64,000 nt of DNA from Mikania micrantha (lineage: Eukaryota; Streptophyta; Magnoliopsida; Asterales; Asteraceae): the NCBI GenBank assembly GCA_009363875.1, contig CM018690.1, forward strand, positions 5,010,788 through 5,074,787. The letters are read 5' to 3'. The notes below the pieces were generated by a model that ran no database searches, had not been told where the DNA came from, and saw nothing but the letters and a program-made list of their open reading frames with translations. Numbering within the stretch: the first letter of the stretch is position 1; each line of letters starts with the position of its first letter. Shown here piece after piece: positions 48,072 to 58,565 of this stretch. A program made the translations under genes and the position numbers.

Positions 48072-48340
48072 GTATATCTATAATGAAGCCAATTAGGGTT
48101 CTCTCTAGAGTACGCCAATTGCCTTCTATGGTGAACGGTTATGAATGATTGGTAAGAAATACTTTCGGTAGCCAATCCGACGACCCTTAATGCCCAACCT
48201 GAGAGCGGACAACCAATGCGCTTTCTTTGTTGACTGGCAACAACATTTGAAGCCGATGCATGGGCATCTTCAACTTTTGCCGACGTCTGCTGAGTTTCAT
48301 TTAGTTTCCTAACTGCCGCATCAAAAAAAAACCTTTTCTT
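48072..48340 (-). other. Exon-like open stretch, possibly captured by a Helitron
   Basis: One minus-strand frame stays open for roughly 85 codons without an ATG start, including AAVRKLNETQQTSAKVEDAH, in a region otherwise full of stops. Its base composition (about 45 percent GC) is richer than its surroundings. It ends about 80 bases before a Helitron 3' terminus. I do not recognise the protein. It could be a chance frame. Confidence 0.3.
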
Positions 48341-48384
48341 TCTTATTTTGACTCATCGTTTCTTCCAGATTTTTTAACTCGGGC

Positions 48385-48421
48385 AACCGCCCGCCGCAGA
48401 GCGCGGGTAGCGTTACTAGTG
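48385..48421 (+). mobile_element. Helitron 3' terminus
   Basis: A GC-rich hairpin (CCCGC ... GCGGG around 48394-48410) is followed by TAGCGTTACTAG and a T. This is the hairpin-plus-CTRR-then-T structure of Helitron 3' ends. The matching 5' end was not located. Confidence 0.55.
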
Positions 48422-48680
48422 TATACTTAAAATGTAATGTCGGCGGACATTATAATAATAAAGAATAAGAACAAAATAACTTCTATATAAAATATATTCT
48501 TTCAATTAGTTTCACACTATACTAGATTGGAGGAGTTGGTTACTTGGTTGATTCTTAGCTCTTTAAACAAGAGGGTCGCATGTTCTAGACTCCGCTAGAC
48601 TCTTTTTTATTTTCCTTTTTAATTTGGCTCAACTAAAAAGAACACCACCGCATATAATCAAATATATATTGAGAGATGAT

Positions 48681-48912
48681 CAAATATTAACACATATTTA
48701 TTACGTTATCCGAATAACTACATCTTATTACTTTGGGACCTACACTAAAGTAAATCTATGTTTTTTTTCTTTTTTAATTAATGTAGAGCCTACTTACATT
48801 AATAAAAAAAATAAGAAAAAACATACATCTTTAAATTTACTTTTTAATGTGGGCCACAAAGTAATAAGATGTAGTTATTCGGTTATCGCAATAAGGAAGG
48901 GTTAACATTCGA
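48681..48912. mobile_element. Inverted-repeat MITE, second copy of the 47285 family
   Basis: The arms TCAAATATTAACACATATTT ... CCGAATAACTACATCTTATT and GTAATAAGATGTAGTTATTC ... GGGTTAACATTCGA are reverse complements with few mismatches. The outer arm sequence (GTTAAC ... TTATTCGG) and the GTGGGCC core are shared with 47285-47525. Confidence 0.72.
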
Positions 48913-49392
48913 ACCATCCTTTATACATACATACATACATATATTTGTTGTTGTCTGGATTTCAAACAAATGATTATTTAGAAAAGATAGTATATCCCAC
49001 TCAAATATAACCTAAAATATAAACTTTTAATATAACTTACATTAATGTTGTAACGTTTTTTAAATCTGCTTTTCAATATAAATACGATTCATAATCAAGT
49101 TTGTTTATGTTTTTCATAGGGTTAACTCTAATATATTTTACTTTTATACGTTTCGCCATAAAAATGATTCAAAACCGATTTCGCCTATTTTTCTGGTCAA
49201 GGTACATACTTATTTTAACTTTTTTTTAAAATGTTTGCAGGATTTGTACGTCAAATTATTACAATAACATGATAACATTTTAGCTATATTTCAATTGTTT
49301 TCACTTTTTTTAACATTTTTTTAAACGACGTAACTTATTGATAATTTTCTAATATACCGTGGTGACTTTTTTTTTAATATATATATAATTTA
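48913..49392. other. AT-rich DNA, nothing recognised
   Basis: It contains a short ATAC repeat (48925-48942) and long A/T runs. No ORF or terminal repeats seen. Confidence 0.45.
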
Positions 49393-49413
49393 TCTATTAT
49401 ATATATATAGGAG

Positions 49414-49806
49414 AAATATAATTTGAAAACCCATTCTTAGTGTGAAAAGTATGAAAACTACATAAAAATAATGTAAAAAACCTTTTTTTTTGTCAATTTT
49501 TTACAGATTTGTAACATTATTTGACACATTTTTATAAAAAAAATTAAAAAAACGCAGAGTAAATTTATTTAAAAATATTTTGTAAACCCACGTAAAACAT
49601 ATGTAACATCTGGGCACAACGTGACATATGTTTTACATAAGTTTACAACATATTTTTAAAAAAAAAATTCACTTGGCATTTTTTTTTCATAAAACTATAC
49701 TAAATAATGTTATTGCAAACCTGTAAAAAAATTCAGAAAAAAAAAAACTTTTTTTACATGATTTTCATAATTTTCACATTAAGAAAGTGGTTTTCAATTG
49801 ATATTG
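49414..49806. mobile_element. Foldback MITE, about 390 bp
   Basis: Left arm ATATAATTTGAAAACCCATT, then CTTAGTGTGAAAAGTATGAAAA. The right arm read inward is ATATCAATTGAAAACCACTT, then CTTAATGTGAAAATTATGAAAA. The arms extend with decreasing match for about 120 bases around an AT-rich centre. Target duplication uncertain. Confidence 0.65.
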
Positions 49807-49820
49807 GAAGACCCAACGAG

Positions 49821-50497
49821 TTATATTGTTTTACAGTGACGTGCGGTTAGTGAAAATGATACTCACACCAACATCGACTTAATAACATCTCATCATTTTA
49901 TATATTTTTTTATTTATGTTTTGATCTCCAAAATCATGTCATTGTTACTTTATACAACTGTTTTATATAAATACATAACACATGCAACAAAATTCATAAA
50001 CATCCTGCTTCACGTGCTTTCAGTTTTCAATTGTGTTATACTTTTCTAATATTTTAAAATATTATCTTCTGTATTATATACAAAAATACAATATGATTTT
50101 TCATGATAGTTTTTCTTTAATAATCATATATATATATATAATTGTCGGTTATATCGATCTACGGTGACGTGGTGTTAGTGAAAATTAAAGAGATCGATAC
50201 CTACATCAACTTAATAGCATATCACCATTTATAAATTTTTTCTGTGTATGTTTCGATCTCCAAAATCACGTCATCGTAAATTTATACAACTGCTTTATAC
50301 ACATGGGACGTAGCATATGTACTTAAATTCGTAAAAATGCCTCTTTACGCGCTTTCCGTTTTCATTTGTCATATACATTTTCCTATTTTTTTAAAAATAT
50401 TATCTCATGTATTATATACGATAATATTTTTCATTATAGTTTTCCTTTGTTAATTTAAATTTATATATAATAGTTGGTTATATCGTTCTACGGTGAT
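49821..50497. repeat. Tandem duplication, 328-bp unit, two copies plus a stub
   Basis: Copies start at 49821, 50149 and 50478 with TTATAT..TTCTACGGTGA-type sequence. They share blocks such as GATCTCCAAAATCA, ATACAACTG, CGCGCTTTC/CGTGCTTTC and TATTATCT in the same order. Identity is perhaps 75-80 percent by eye, so the duplication is old. Confidence 0.72.
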
Positions 50498-50745
50498 ATG
50501 TTATATCGTCAATTATATAATCGTGGTTTATACATTTTCCAATTATTATTTTTAAAATTTATGTATAGTAACATATAGAGCACAATATTGTTGTGTATCA
50601 AAGTTTTGATTTTCTTAAACATCATATATCGCAATATATGTGACGCAATAATGTTGTCTGTCTGCGCTTTAATGAGATAAATCATAATTTCATATGTTTG
50701 TTTTAATTAAACCACCACGTTGCAACACATAGGCCTTAATTTTAC

Positions 50746-50777
50746 CGCCCGCTGTAGCGGGCGGGTAACTTTTCTAG
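50746..50777 (+). mobile_element. Helitron 3' terminus
   Basis: The hairpin CCGCCCGC-TGTA-GCGGGCGG (near-perfect 8-base arms) is followed by GTAACTTTTCTAG and T. The 5' end is not certain; a TCTATTATATATATATAGG at 49393 is a candidate, which would place the foldback and the tandem duplication inside one 1.4-kb Helitron. Confidence 0.65.
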
Positions 50778-50877
50778 TTACTATAAAGACATAATAACCA
50801 TTTAACTTAATTTGTTGTTTAAAAAGAGATATCATATGTATAAATATTTATTTTAATTTTTGGATATTATTATATGA

Positions 50878-51345
50878 CTAGGTAAAATGTCGTGTATTAC
50901 ACGGGTTGAAAATATAAATGTTATATACTTTGTAAAAAAACTTGTTTTTTTAAGAAAACTTATTTTTACAAAACTTTTATTTTTCCAAAATTACAAATTT
51001 AAATTAGTTCTTATTTTTTTTTAAAAATCATTTTTACAAATTTTCATATTTTGTAAACTTTGTTTAAGTGTGCTTTTTAATAAAAAAAAGATTTCATTTT
51101 TTATTTTTTAGAACTATTTTTTGATATGAAAAAAGATATATAAAGTCATTAGTCATTATATTTAAAATTTTTTAATAAATTAAATTAAAGAATATAATTA
51201 TAATTATAATTTAATATGAGAGAGAATGATTGTAAAGACTAAAAAATGACATGTGACAATAGTTATTTTAAAAAAACATGTGCCAACAATAGCCTAATAA
51301 ATTGACATGTGACAAAATATTTACTCTTTTATTAGAGAGTATAGA
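50878..51345 (-). mobile_element. Small non-autonomous Helitron, 468 bp
   Basis: On the minus strand it begins TCTATACTCTCTAATAAAAG (51345 leftwards) and ends with hairpin CCCGTGTAATACACG, then ACATTTTACCTAG at 50878. It lies between A (50877) and T (51346), the AT target used by Helitrons. The interior is AT-rich and non-coding with repeated ACATGTGACA (51250-51312). Confidence 0.72.
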
Positions 51346-51409
51346 TTTGTTGAATATGTAAAAACATTTATTTACTAACATTTGATAATATTATTGCACA
51401 TCAAAAGAC

Positions 51410-51775
51410 TTAGGGCATGTTTGTGATTACTTATTTAATTTTAAAAGAACTTGTCAAAAGTGCTTAATAACTTATGATTTTTTAAAATGAAGCTTTTAAA
51501 AAAGTGTTTGGATTAGCTTTGTATATATGAATAGTCAATAAATTGTTTGGATTAGCTTTTAAAAAAGTTTTTGGATTAGTTTTTAACCTATTCCATCAAA
51601 ACGTTAAAAAATCTTTTTAAAAGCTAAAACTTCTAGCTTTTTAAAATCAATTTTCTAACATTGCTCAAAAAGTTTAAACGAAAAGTTTTTTTGATAATAC
51701 CAATTTTTTTTTAACTTATTGTGGTTTAATTAAGTTAATAAGTTACCTTCAAATGAAATCATAAACATGCACTTA
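51410..51775. mobile_element. Tourist-like (PIF/Harbinger) MITE with TTA target duplication
   Basis: The element runs 51413-51772 with TTA at 51410-51412 and 51773-51775. Terminal repeats are GGGCATGTTTGTGATTACTT and, from the right, GTGCATGTTTATGATTTCAT. A 3-bp TTA duplication is diagnostic of PIF/Harbinger transposition. The interior has subterminal repeats of TTTGGATTAGCTTTTAAAAA and no ORF. Confidence 0.78.
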
Positions 51776-51999
51776 AATGTTATGAAGTATAAGTAAACCT
51801 TAGTTTGTGAAATATATAAATTAATCCTTCGTTTATGTAGCTTATCTATAAAGCGACAAAATTTTATGGTTTTTAAATTTGTTACTAATAATAGTAAGTT
51901 AAAATATAAAAATATATCTTATCTTAATCTATTATACTTAATAAATAAAAATAATTGAGGGACACTTGGCATGATTCTAGACTATCTCCCATTCTATTT

Positions 52000-52012
52000 C
52001 CCCCCCCCCCCC
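52000..52012. repeat. Poly-C tract (C13)
   Basis: Thirteen C residues, unusual in this AT-rich region. Confidence 0.9.
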
Positions 52013-52458
52013 AAAACATAACCCGAAATATTTACACGCGGATCCTGTCCGATCCAACTCTATTTGAAACACTATCTTCGTTCCCTTTCAATTTTCTATC
52101 CATCGCTAGCATACGCAAACCCTAAAAATTTCACGATTCAAAGGAGCTGGTAGCTATTATGCGCAAGCCTCTTTCTGGTATGTTTGTTTTCCAGATCCAT
52201 GTATTTCCATTTACATTTTCGTTTGATCCTTATATTTTCAAGGTGTGTATCTATGCAAACCCTAAAAACGATTCACGGCTCACGCTCAATATGAAGATTT
52301 TGTGCGCAGACCTCCTACAGGTATGTATGCCTTTCTATATCCATGTCTTTCCCCTTACGTTTGAGTTTCTTTTTAATTGTTTTCCACTAGCCCTAACAGA
52401 TAGTTTAGATTCAAGCAATCTAAAAATCATCGTTTATGATTCTTTTGGCTAACATAAT

Positions 52459-52463
52459 CCGTA
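52459..52463. repeat. E6 target site duplication, left (CCGTA)
   Basis: CCGTA precedes the 5' LTR and is repeated at 56991-56995 after the 3' LTR. Confidence 0.92.
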
Positions 52464-52721
52464 TGTTGGAACTTAACAGTCTGCATGGGACGTGCATGGA
52501 TGGGAGCTTACGTGGAGTAATTATTAGTTGGTCTATTTCTATTTGTTTTGTATTTGAATAATATGTCAAACGGTAAGGTTGTTAGGTTTACCGAGTCTTG
52601 AGGCTGTTTCCTATTTTCTAGTTGGTAGTTTGTTTTTGAACGTTGCTTGAGTCTGTATTTATTCAGTGATTTGCTTTAATGAAAGTATCAGTTCATCACA
52701 ACCAATGTTAGCAGTCTAACA
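52464..52721 (+). repeat. E6 5' LTR
   Basis: 258 bp, TGTTGGAACTTAAC ... AGCAGTCTAACA. Identical to 56733-56990. Confidence 0.96.
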
Positions 52722-52723
52722 TT

Positions 52724-52735
52724 TGGTATCAGAGC
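52724..52735 (+). other. E6 primer binding site
   Basis: TGGTATCAGAGC lies two bases after the LTR. Confidence 0.9.
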
Positions 52736-52776
52736 GAACAACGATCAAGGTGAGAAACGAGTGAAACGTCTGCAAC

Positions 52777-55700
52777 ATGAGCAACGAGAAGTTGAAGATC
52801 CCTGTGTTTGACGGCCACTATGAGCACTGGAAGGAGATGATGGAGAACCTGCTTCGTGCCAAGCAGTTATGGAATCTCATAGATCCAGGGATTATTGAGC
52901 CACAAGTGGGAGTGGCTCAAAGTGATGCTCAACGGAAGACACTTGCAGACTTAAGGGCAAAAGATCTTCAAGTAAAGCATTACCTATACCAAGCTATCGA
53001 TCGAGTCACATTTGAACAGATTTTGGATCGACGATCATCCAAATCTGTGTGGGACTCATTGAAACAACGGTATGAGGGGAATGCTAGGGTGAAGAAATCC
53101 ATGCTTCAAAAATTGCGACGCGATTTTGAAGTTTTGGAAATGAAGACCAATGAGACAATACCGGAGTATTTTGGAAGGGTGTTATCGGTGGCTAATCAGA
53201 TGAGGAGCAATGGAGAGATCATGACGGATCTGAAAATTGTCGAGAAAATATTGAGAACACTTACAGAAAAATATATGTATGTGGTAGTCTCAATTGAAGA
53301 ATCTAAGGATATAGAGAACATGTCCATAGATGAACTTCAAAGTACACTCCTTGTTCATGAGCAGAAGTTTAAAAAACCTGAGAAGGAGGAAGAACAGGCT
53401 CTTCGGGTTGAACAAGGAGAATCCTCCGGGCCAAGGGGTTTTGAACGAGGAAGAGGCAGTATGCGTGGAAGGGGAAGAGGACGAGGAAGGTCCTCATTTA
53501 ACAAGGAAACGGTGGAGTGTTTTAAATGTCACAAACTTGGACATTTTGCTTATGAATGTCCAAATAACAAAGAAGCTAATTATGCAGGTTTTGATGAAGA
53601 AGAGGATATTGTGCTGATGGCACTAACAGGAGACGAAAGCAAGATCAATTCAATTTGGTTCTTGGACTCTGGATGCTCAAACCACATGTGTGGAGACAAA
53701 AGTAAGTTTACTGATCTTGATGAAAGCTATTCTCATTTTGTTAAGTTAGGGAATAATACAAAAATGAAAGTCGAAGGAAAATGGCAGGTCAAATTAATGT
53801 TTGAGGGGACCTCTTATGCCATAAATGAAGTTTATTTTGTTCCTGAGTTGAGAAATAATCTCCTTAGTATGGGGCAGCTCCAATCTAAGGGATTATATTT
53901 CTTAATTAAGGACAGTACTTGCAAAATTTATCACAGTGAAAAGGGGTTATTGATTGAAAGTACCATGACATCCAATAGGATGTTTCCCCTTTATGAACAG
54001 TCGTACGGTGGAGGTGAAAAGAGAAGTGATAATTGCATGTATGTTAAAGATGGTGATTTGACTAGACTATGGCATGAAAGGTGTGGGCATCTAAATCTTG
54101 CAAGTCTGCGTCAGTTGCAAAGTAAAGAGATGGTGAAAGGTCTGCCCAAGTTTACTGTTTGTGATGAGTCATGTCAAGCATGTCTGATGGGAAAGCAAAG
54201 TAGGAAAAAGGTGCCTCAACAAAGTGACTGGCGGGCAAAGGATGTATTGGAACTTGTTCACAATGATATATGTGGTCCTATTAAACCACCTTCTCACAGT
54301 GGAAAACAATACATTCTGAGCTTCATAGACGATTACTGTAGAAAGGGGTGGATTTTTCTTCTCAAAGAAAAATCTGAAGCCTTTGATCAGTTCAAACGAT
54401 TTAAGATCAAAGTTGAGACAGAAACAGGGAAGGTGATCAAGGGTCTAAGAACGGATAGAGGAGGGGAGTATCTATCCGATGTCTTTAATTCCTTTTGTGC
54501 AGATCATGGAATTAAAAGGCAATTGACAACAAGTTTTACACCACAACAGAATGGGGTGGCCGAAAGGAAGAATCGAACGATTATGAACATGGTGGTAACT
54601 CTTCTTGCTGCCAAAGGGATGCCCAAACACTTCTGGGCAGAGGCTGCAACGTGGAGCTATCATGTGTTAAACAGGCATCCAACAAAGTCTTTGGCAGATA
54701 TGACTCCACAAGAAGCATGGAATGGTGAGAAGCCTTCAGTGGAGTATTTTAGGACATGGGGTTGTATAGCTCATGTGCATGTTCCAAAGCAGAAAAGGAG
54801 TAAGCTTGATTCCAAGAGTACTAGGTGTGTATTCACTGGAATAAGTGAAGAATCCAAGGGTTATCGATTGATTAATCCACAGTCAATGAAGGTGATTGTT
54901 AGTAAGGATGTGGTCTTTGAGGAAGACAAACATTGGGAATGGGTTGTGGATCACAAAAGGGAAGAAGATGGATACATTATTTGGGGTGATAATGCTGAAG
55001 AAGAAGTTCAAGAAGCAAATGAAGAAGAACCACAACAAGTGAATGATAATGAAAATGGTGGTGAAAGCACAAGTTTAAGGGAGGGACGAAGTCGAAGGCC
55101 TCCTTCATATTTGGATGATTATTATACTGCTAATATTGTTGAACTTAATGAAGTGCAAGTGTCTCAACAGGAACCATATTCATTTGATGAAGCTGTGAAA
55201 GATGAGAAATGGAGAAAAGCTATGGATGCTGAGATTGAAGCCATTGAACGCAATCAAACCTGGGAGTTAGTAGACTTGCCAGTTGGAGCCAAGTGTATTG
55301 GAGTGAAGTGGCTGTACAAGAATAAGATCAATGAGCACGGGGAGATTGAGAAGAAAAAGGCCCGATTGGTAGCAAAAGGGTATAGTCAAGAGTATGGGGT
55401 AGATTATACTGAAGTGTATGCACCTGTGGCTAGGATGGATACAATTCGTATGATGGTTGCAATAGCAGCTCAAAAGAAGTGGACTCTCTTACAAATGGAT
55501 GTTAAATCAGCTTTCTTGCATGGTACTATTAATGAAGAAGTTTTTGTCCAGCAGCCACTGGGGTATGTCAAGAAGAACATGGAGGATAAGGTGTACAAAC
55601 TCAAAAAAGCTTTGTATGGGTTAAAGCAGGCTCCAAGAGCCTGGTTTAGTCGATTGGAGGCGTATTTCCTTAATGAAGGGTTTGCAAGGAGTAATGCAGA

Positions 55701-56718
55701 ACATACATTATTTATCAAGAAGGGATTGAAAGGTACTATTCTTCTTGTTAATGTATATGTGGATGATTTGATTTATACAGGGAGTGATGAAAAGTTGATG
55801 CAAGAGTTCAAGAAATCCATGAAAGAAGAATTCGAGATGACTGACTTGGGAAAAATGAAATTCTTCTTGGGCATTGAGGTTCTACAAACAAAGGATGGTA
55901 TTCATTTATCTCAAAGAAAGTATGCTCGAGAGATTCTCAAACGATTTGGTATGGAAGAATGCAATTCCATTCGAAGTCCAATTGTTCCAGGGTGCAAGTT
56001 GAAAAGAAATGAAGGGCAGAAAGCGGATGAAGTCAAGTTCAAGCAGATTGTGGGGTGTTTGATGTATATCACAACGACTCGTCCAGACATACAATTTGCT
56101 GTAAGTCTTATAAGTCGTTTTATGTCAAATCCTATGATTGAACATCTGGAAGCTGCTAAGAAAGTAATGAGATATCTGCAAGGAACCGCAGATTTTGGGA
56201 TTTGGTACAAATCAGGAGGTGATGGTAGAATTGAAGTGTTTACTGATAGTGATTATGGTGGAGATGTCAATGATTACAAAAGCACTTCAGGTTATGTGGT
56301 ATTATGGGATGGAAGTGCTGTTGCGTGGCAGTCTAAGAAGCAAGGAATAGTTGCTTTATCATCCACTGAAGCAGAGTTTGTTGCTGCTGCTGCATGTGCG
56401 TGTCAAGCTATATGGGTTCGAAGTGTGTTAGAAGATTTTGGAATGGAAGTAACTGGGAGTACTATTATCAAATGTGATAATACGTCTACCATCAAGTTAT
56501 CAAAGCATACGGTTTTTCATGGTAGATGCAAACATATTAGGGTACGGTTTCATTTTTTAAGAGATTTAGTGAAAGATGAAACAATAAGATTGGAGTACTG
56601 TGCAACTGAAGAACAAGTAGCAGATGTGATGACAAAGCCCTTAAAGAAAGAAGTATTTGAGAATTTGAGAAACAAGCTTGGGATGTGTTCAGTTGACAAA
56701 CTAAGCAATAGTGCTTAG
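52777..56718 (+). CDS. E6 Gag-Pol polyprotein, Ty1/copia (Ivana/Oryco-like), intact
   Basis: 1313 codons with an ATG 41 bases after the PBS. Domains are Gag (1-235) ending in an Arg/Gly-rich patch (RGRGSMRGRGRGRGR), CCHC knuckle CFKCHKLGHFAYEC from residue 248, protease DSG at 297-299, GAG-pre-integrase (about 425-490), integrase with Asp497, Asp560 and Glu596 (35-residue gap between the last two), RT with YVDD Asp996 and Asp997, and RNase H (about 1155-1290) with DSDYGG, STEAEF and KCDN. All catalytic residues I can judge are present, and the length is normal for copia. It builds the particle, copies the RNA and inserts the cDNA. A single ORF with no frameshift means Gag and Pol are made as one polyprotein unless splicing adjusts the ratio. 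Confidence 0.96.
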   Translation: MSNEKLKIPVFDGHYEHWKEMMENLLRAKQLWNLIDPGIIEPQVGVAQSDAQRKTLADLRAKDLQVKHYLYQAIDRVTFEQILDRRSSKSVWDSLKQRYEGNARVKKSMLQKLRRDFEVLEMKTNETIPEYFGRVLSVANQMRSNGEIMTDLKIVEKILRTLTEKYMYVVVSIEESKDIENMSIDELQSTLLVHEQKFKKPEKEEEQALRVEQGESSGPRGFERGRGSMRGRGRGRGRSSFNKETVECFKCHKLGHFAYECPNNKEANYAGFDEEEDIVLMALTGDESKINSIWFLDSGCSNHMCGDKSKFTDLDESYSHFVKLGNNTKMKVEGKWQVKLMFEGTSYAINEVYFVPELRNNLLSMGQLQSKGLYFLIKDSTCKIYHSEKGLLIESTMTSNRMFPLYEQSYGGGEKRSDNCMYVKDGDLTRLWHERCGHLNLASLRQLQSKEMVKGLPKFTVCDESCQACLMGKQSRKKVPQQSDWRAKDVLELVHNDICGPIKPPSHSGKQYILSFIDDYCRKGWIFLLKEKSEAFDQFKRFKIKVETETGKVIKGLRTDRGGEYLSDVFNSFCADHGIKRQLTTSFTPQQNGVAERKNRTIMNMVVTLLAAKGMPKHFWAEAATWSYHVLNRHPTKSLADMTPQEAWNGEKPSVEYFRTWGCIAHVHVPKQKRSKLDSKSTRCVFTGISEESKGYRLINPQSMKVIVSKDVVFEEDKHWEWVVDHKREEDGYIIWGDNAEEEVQEANEEEPQQVNDNENGGESTSLREGRSRRPPSYLDDYYTANIVELNEVQVSQQEPYSFDEAVKDEKWRKAMDAEIEAIERNQTWELVDLPVGAKCIGVKWLYKNKINEHGEIEKKKARLVAKGYSQEYGVDYTEVYAPVARMDTIRMMVAIAAQKKWTLLQMDVKSAFLHGTINEEVFVQQPLGYVKKNMEDKVYKLKKALYGLKQAPRAWFSRLEAYFLNEGFARSNAEHTLFIKKGLKGTILLVNVYVDDLIYTGSDEKLMQEFKKSMKEEFEMTDLGKMKFFLGIEVLQTKDGIHLSQRKYAREILKRFGMEECNSIRSPIVPGCKLKRNEGQKADEVKFKQIVGCLMYITTTRPDIQFAVSLISRFMSNPMIEHLEAAKKVMRYLQGTADFGIWYKSGGDGRIEVFTDSDYGGDVNDYKSTSGYVVLWDGSAVAWQSKKQGIVALSSTEAEFVAAAACACQAIWVRSVLEDFGMEVTGSTIIKCDNTSTIKLSKHTVFHGRCKHIRVRFHFLRDLVKDETIRLEYCATEEQVADVMTKPLKKEVFENLRNKLGMCSVDKLSNSA

Positions 56719-56732
56719 TTTGAGGGAGGGAA
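56719..56732 (+). other. E6 polypurine tract
   Basis: TTTGAGGGAGGGAA directly precedes the 3' LTR TGTTGGAAC and follows the pol stop immediately. Confidence 0.85.
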
Positions 56733-56990
56733 TGTTGGAACTTAACAGTCTGCATGGGACGTGCATGGATGGGAGCTTACGTGGAGTAATTATTAGTTGG
56801 TCTATTTCTATTTGTTTTGTATTTGAATAATATGTCAAACGGTAAGGTTGTTAGGTTTACCGAGTCTTGAGGCTGTTTCCTATTTTCTAGTTGGTAGTTT
56901 GTTTTTGAACGTTGCTTGAGTCTGTATTTATTCAGTGATTTGCTTTAATGAAAGTATCAGTTCATCACAACCAATGTTAGCAGTCTAACA
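56733..56990 (+). repeat. E6 3' LTR
   Basis: 258 bp, identical to 52464-52721 by base-by-base reading. It is followed by the duplication CCGTA. Confidence 0.96.
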
Positions 56991-56995
56991 CCGTA

Positions 56996-58525
56996 ACCAT
57001 TCACTAATGCTACAACTCAACGAGGATTCTGCCCAAACCACAAACTCTCTTAAGCTTATATGGCTTTTGTTTTGTCCATGATTTATGTTGTAGAGCTCTT
57101 CCTATTCCTTTGATTGATTTTAGCATTAACCACACCGTTTACAATAGCTGTTTTGATTTTATTTAATTAAGGAATTTTTAACAAAGATGGTCATCATCTT
57201 AAATAAGTATTTTTAGCTATTAGGGTTTTGTTCAGAACTGTATTTTGATCAAAATTTCGCTGATCAAGGTTAGATTTTATCTGTTTATTCCTTTTGTATT
57301 TTCTGATTTCTCTATGTATATCTTTAATGGTTCTGTGTACATTTTGATTTTCAGGGGGTGTTCTTTGTTTTATTAAGTATGATCTTAACAACTTAGTTGC
57401 CATGATTCTCCCCATCTTACTGTTACAAAACAATTGATTTGCTCCTTGATTTCATGGTGATTTAGTATTGTTCTTAAAAATTGACTGTTTGTTAGACCCA
57501 AGATTTTAGGAACAAAATCATAGGGATTTCGAATCAAAGTGGGCTATTTATTCGACTAATAGTAACTTCCAGTTTTATTAAACATAACCCCTCTTGATCG
57601 ATCAGAATACCCATCTTTAAGCGTCAATCGGTTGTTGTCAGTTTCTAACTTTATGAAAATTGTTTGACTTTTCTTGTACTTGAATAATTCAAACATCAAT
57701 GTTTGATTGAATTTTAGTTTTGTATTTTTATCATATGTTTTGTTATCACTCTGTTCAAGAATCCATTTGTGTATCATACTCCTCAAAAGCACATAAGTTG
57801 TTTGACAATACGTAAAACACTATGGTCTCTTACAATACCTTCAAAGGTGTTTAGATATATTTGATTAGCTTAACCTCTCCAACTTCAAAGTTATAAAAAG
57901 AGTTGGTCATTTTAATCTGTTGTCATACTCTTGTGATGTCAGACTAGGAGCTAAAGCAGTTAAATTTTCTCGTATGTGGCTTAAAGATGCGTCACTTTAA
58001 CGTTCCTACTTCAAAGTTATTAAGGATGTATATTTGATTAGATTTTGCATTCTATTGTTTTTATATGGTATTTTATTTGCAGTTTTGTTTTTATATCAAA
58101 AATAATCAGTTAATAGTATACTATCCAGTCACATGTTATTTTTTGTGATATGTAGTTTTATTCTTATATGTAATGTAACTCATTATGAGTTTATCTTCAT
58201 TTATATTTTATTTGTATATCAAAATATGGAACAACTGTGCAAAAAATAGAAACTCAATGGATTACCTTCGTATGCAAGTCTAAGATTAGTTTGTTAAAAG
58301 AGTTTAAAATATGCTCAAAAAGTTCATAATGCTTTAATAATGATTTTAACTTTTTAAATGAAATTATTTACAGGATTTATAAATTAACAATGTTTTCTAC
58401 CCATATAACACTTTGATCCTATTAATGCTACTTTTAGTTTTCAGATTACCCTCGACATAATTCTTTTTTTTTTTGTTTTACCTCAAGTTAATTATTGATT
58501 TCTTTACGTTTGGCCTTTGATGTAG
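56996..58525 (+). other. Helitron interior right of E6, intron-like
   Basis: It begins AACCATTCACTAATGC, which continues the sequence broken by E6 at 52463. It is T-rich and without long frames, as in an intron, and ends in a pyrimidine-rich run and TTTGATGTAG. The antisense ORFs at 57194 and 57556 have no signature. Confidence 0.4.
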
Positions 58526-58565
58526 GCATAGAGAGCTGAATCATCGGATGTGATATCTCCTAGAA

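Larger units (their letters stand above)
52464..56990 (+). mobile_element. E6: complete, very young Ty1/copia element, 4.5 kb
   Basis: The two 258-bp LTRs are identical by eye, the target duplication CCGTA is perfect, and PBS, gag-pol and PPT are all intact. It lies inside the probable Helitron 51928-58806. The protein features (SKKQGIVALSSTEAEFVAAA in RNase H; Gag start IPVFDGHYEHWKEMMENLL) fit the Ivana/Oryco type of copia better than Tork. Of all elements here it is the most likely to be competent. Confidence 0.96.

Noticed and set aside
48535..48612. tRNA-like or SINE-like stretch (GGTTACTTGGTTGATTC ... GTTCTAGACTCC)
   Set aside because: It faintly resembles tRNA-derived A and B boxes, but no cloverleaf can be drawn and no SINE tail or target duplication was found.
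49393..50777. A full Helitron from TCTATTATATATATATAGG to the CTAG at 50777
   Set aside because: The 3' end is good, but the proposed 5' end is low-complexity TA sequence and could be chance, so only the terminus is annotated.
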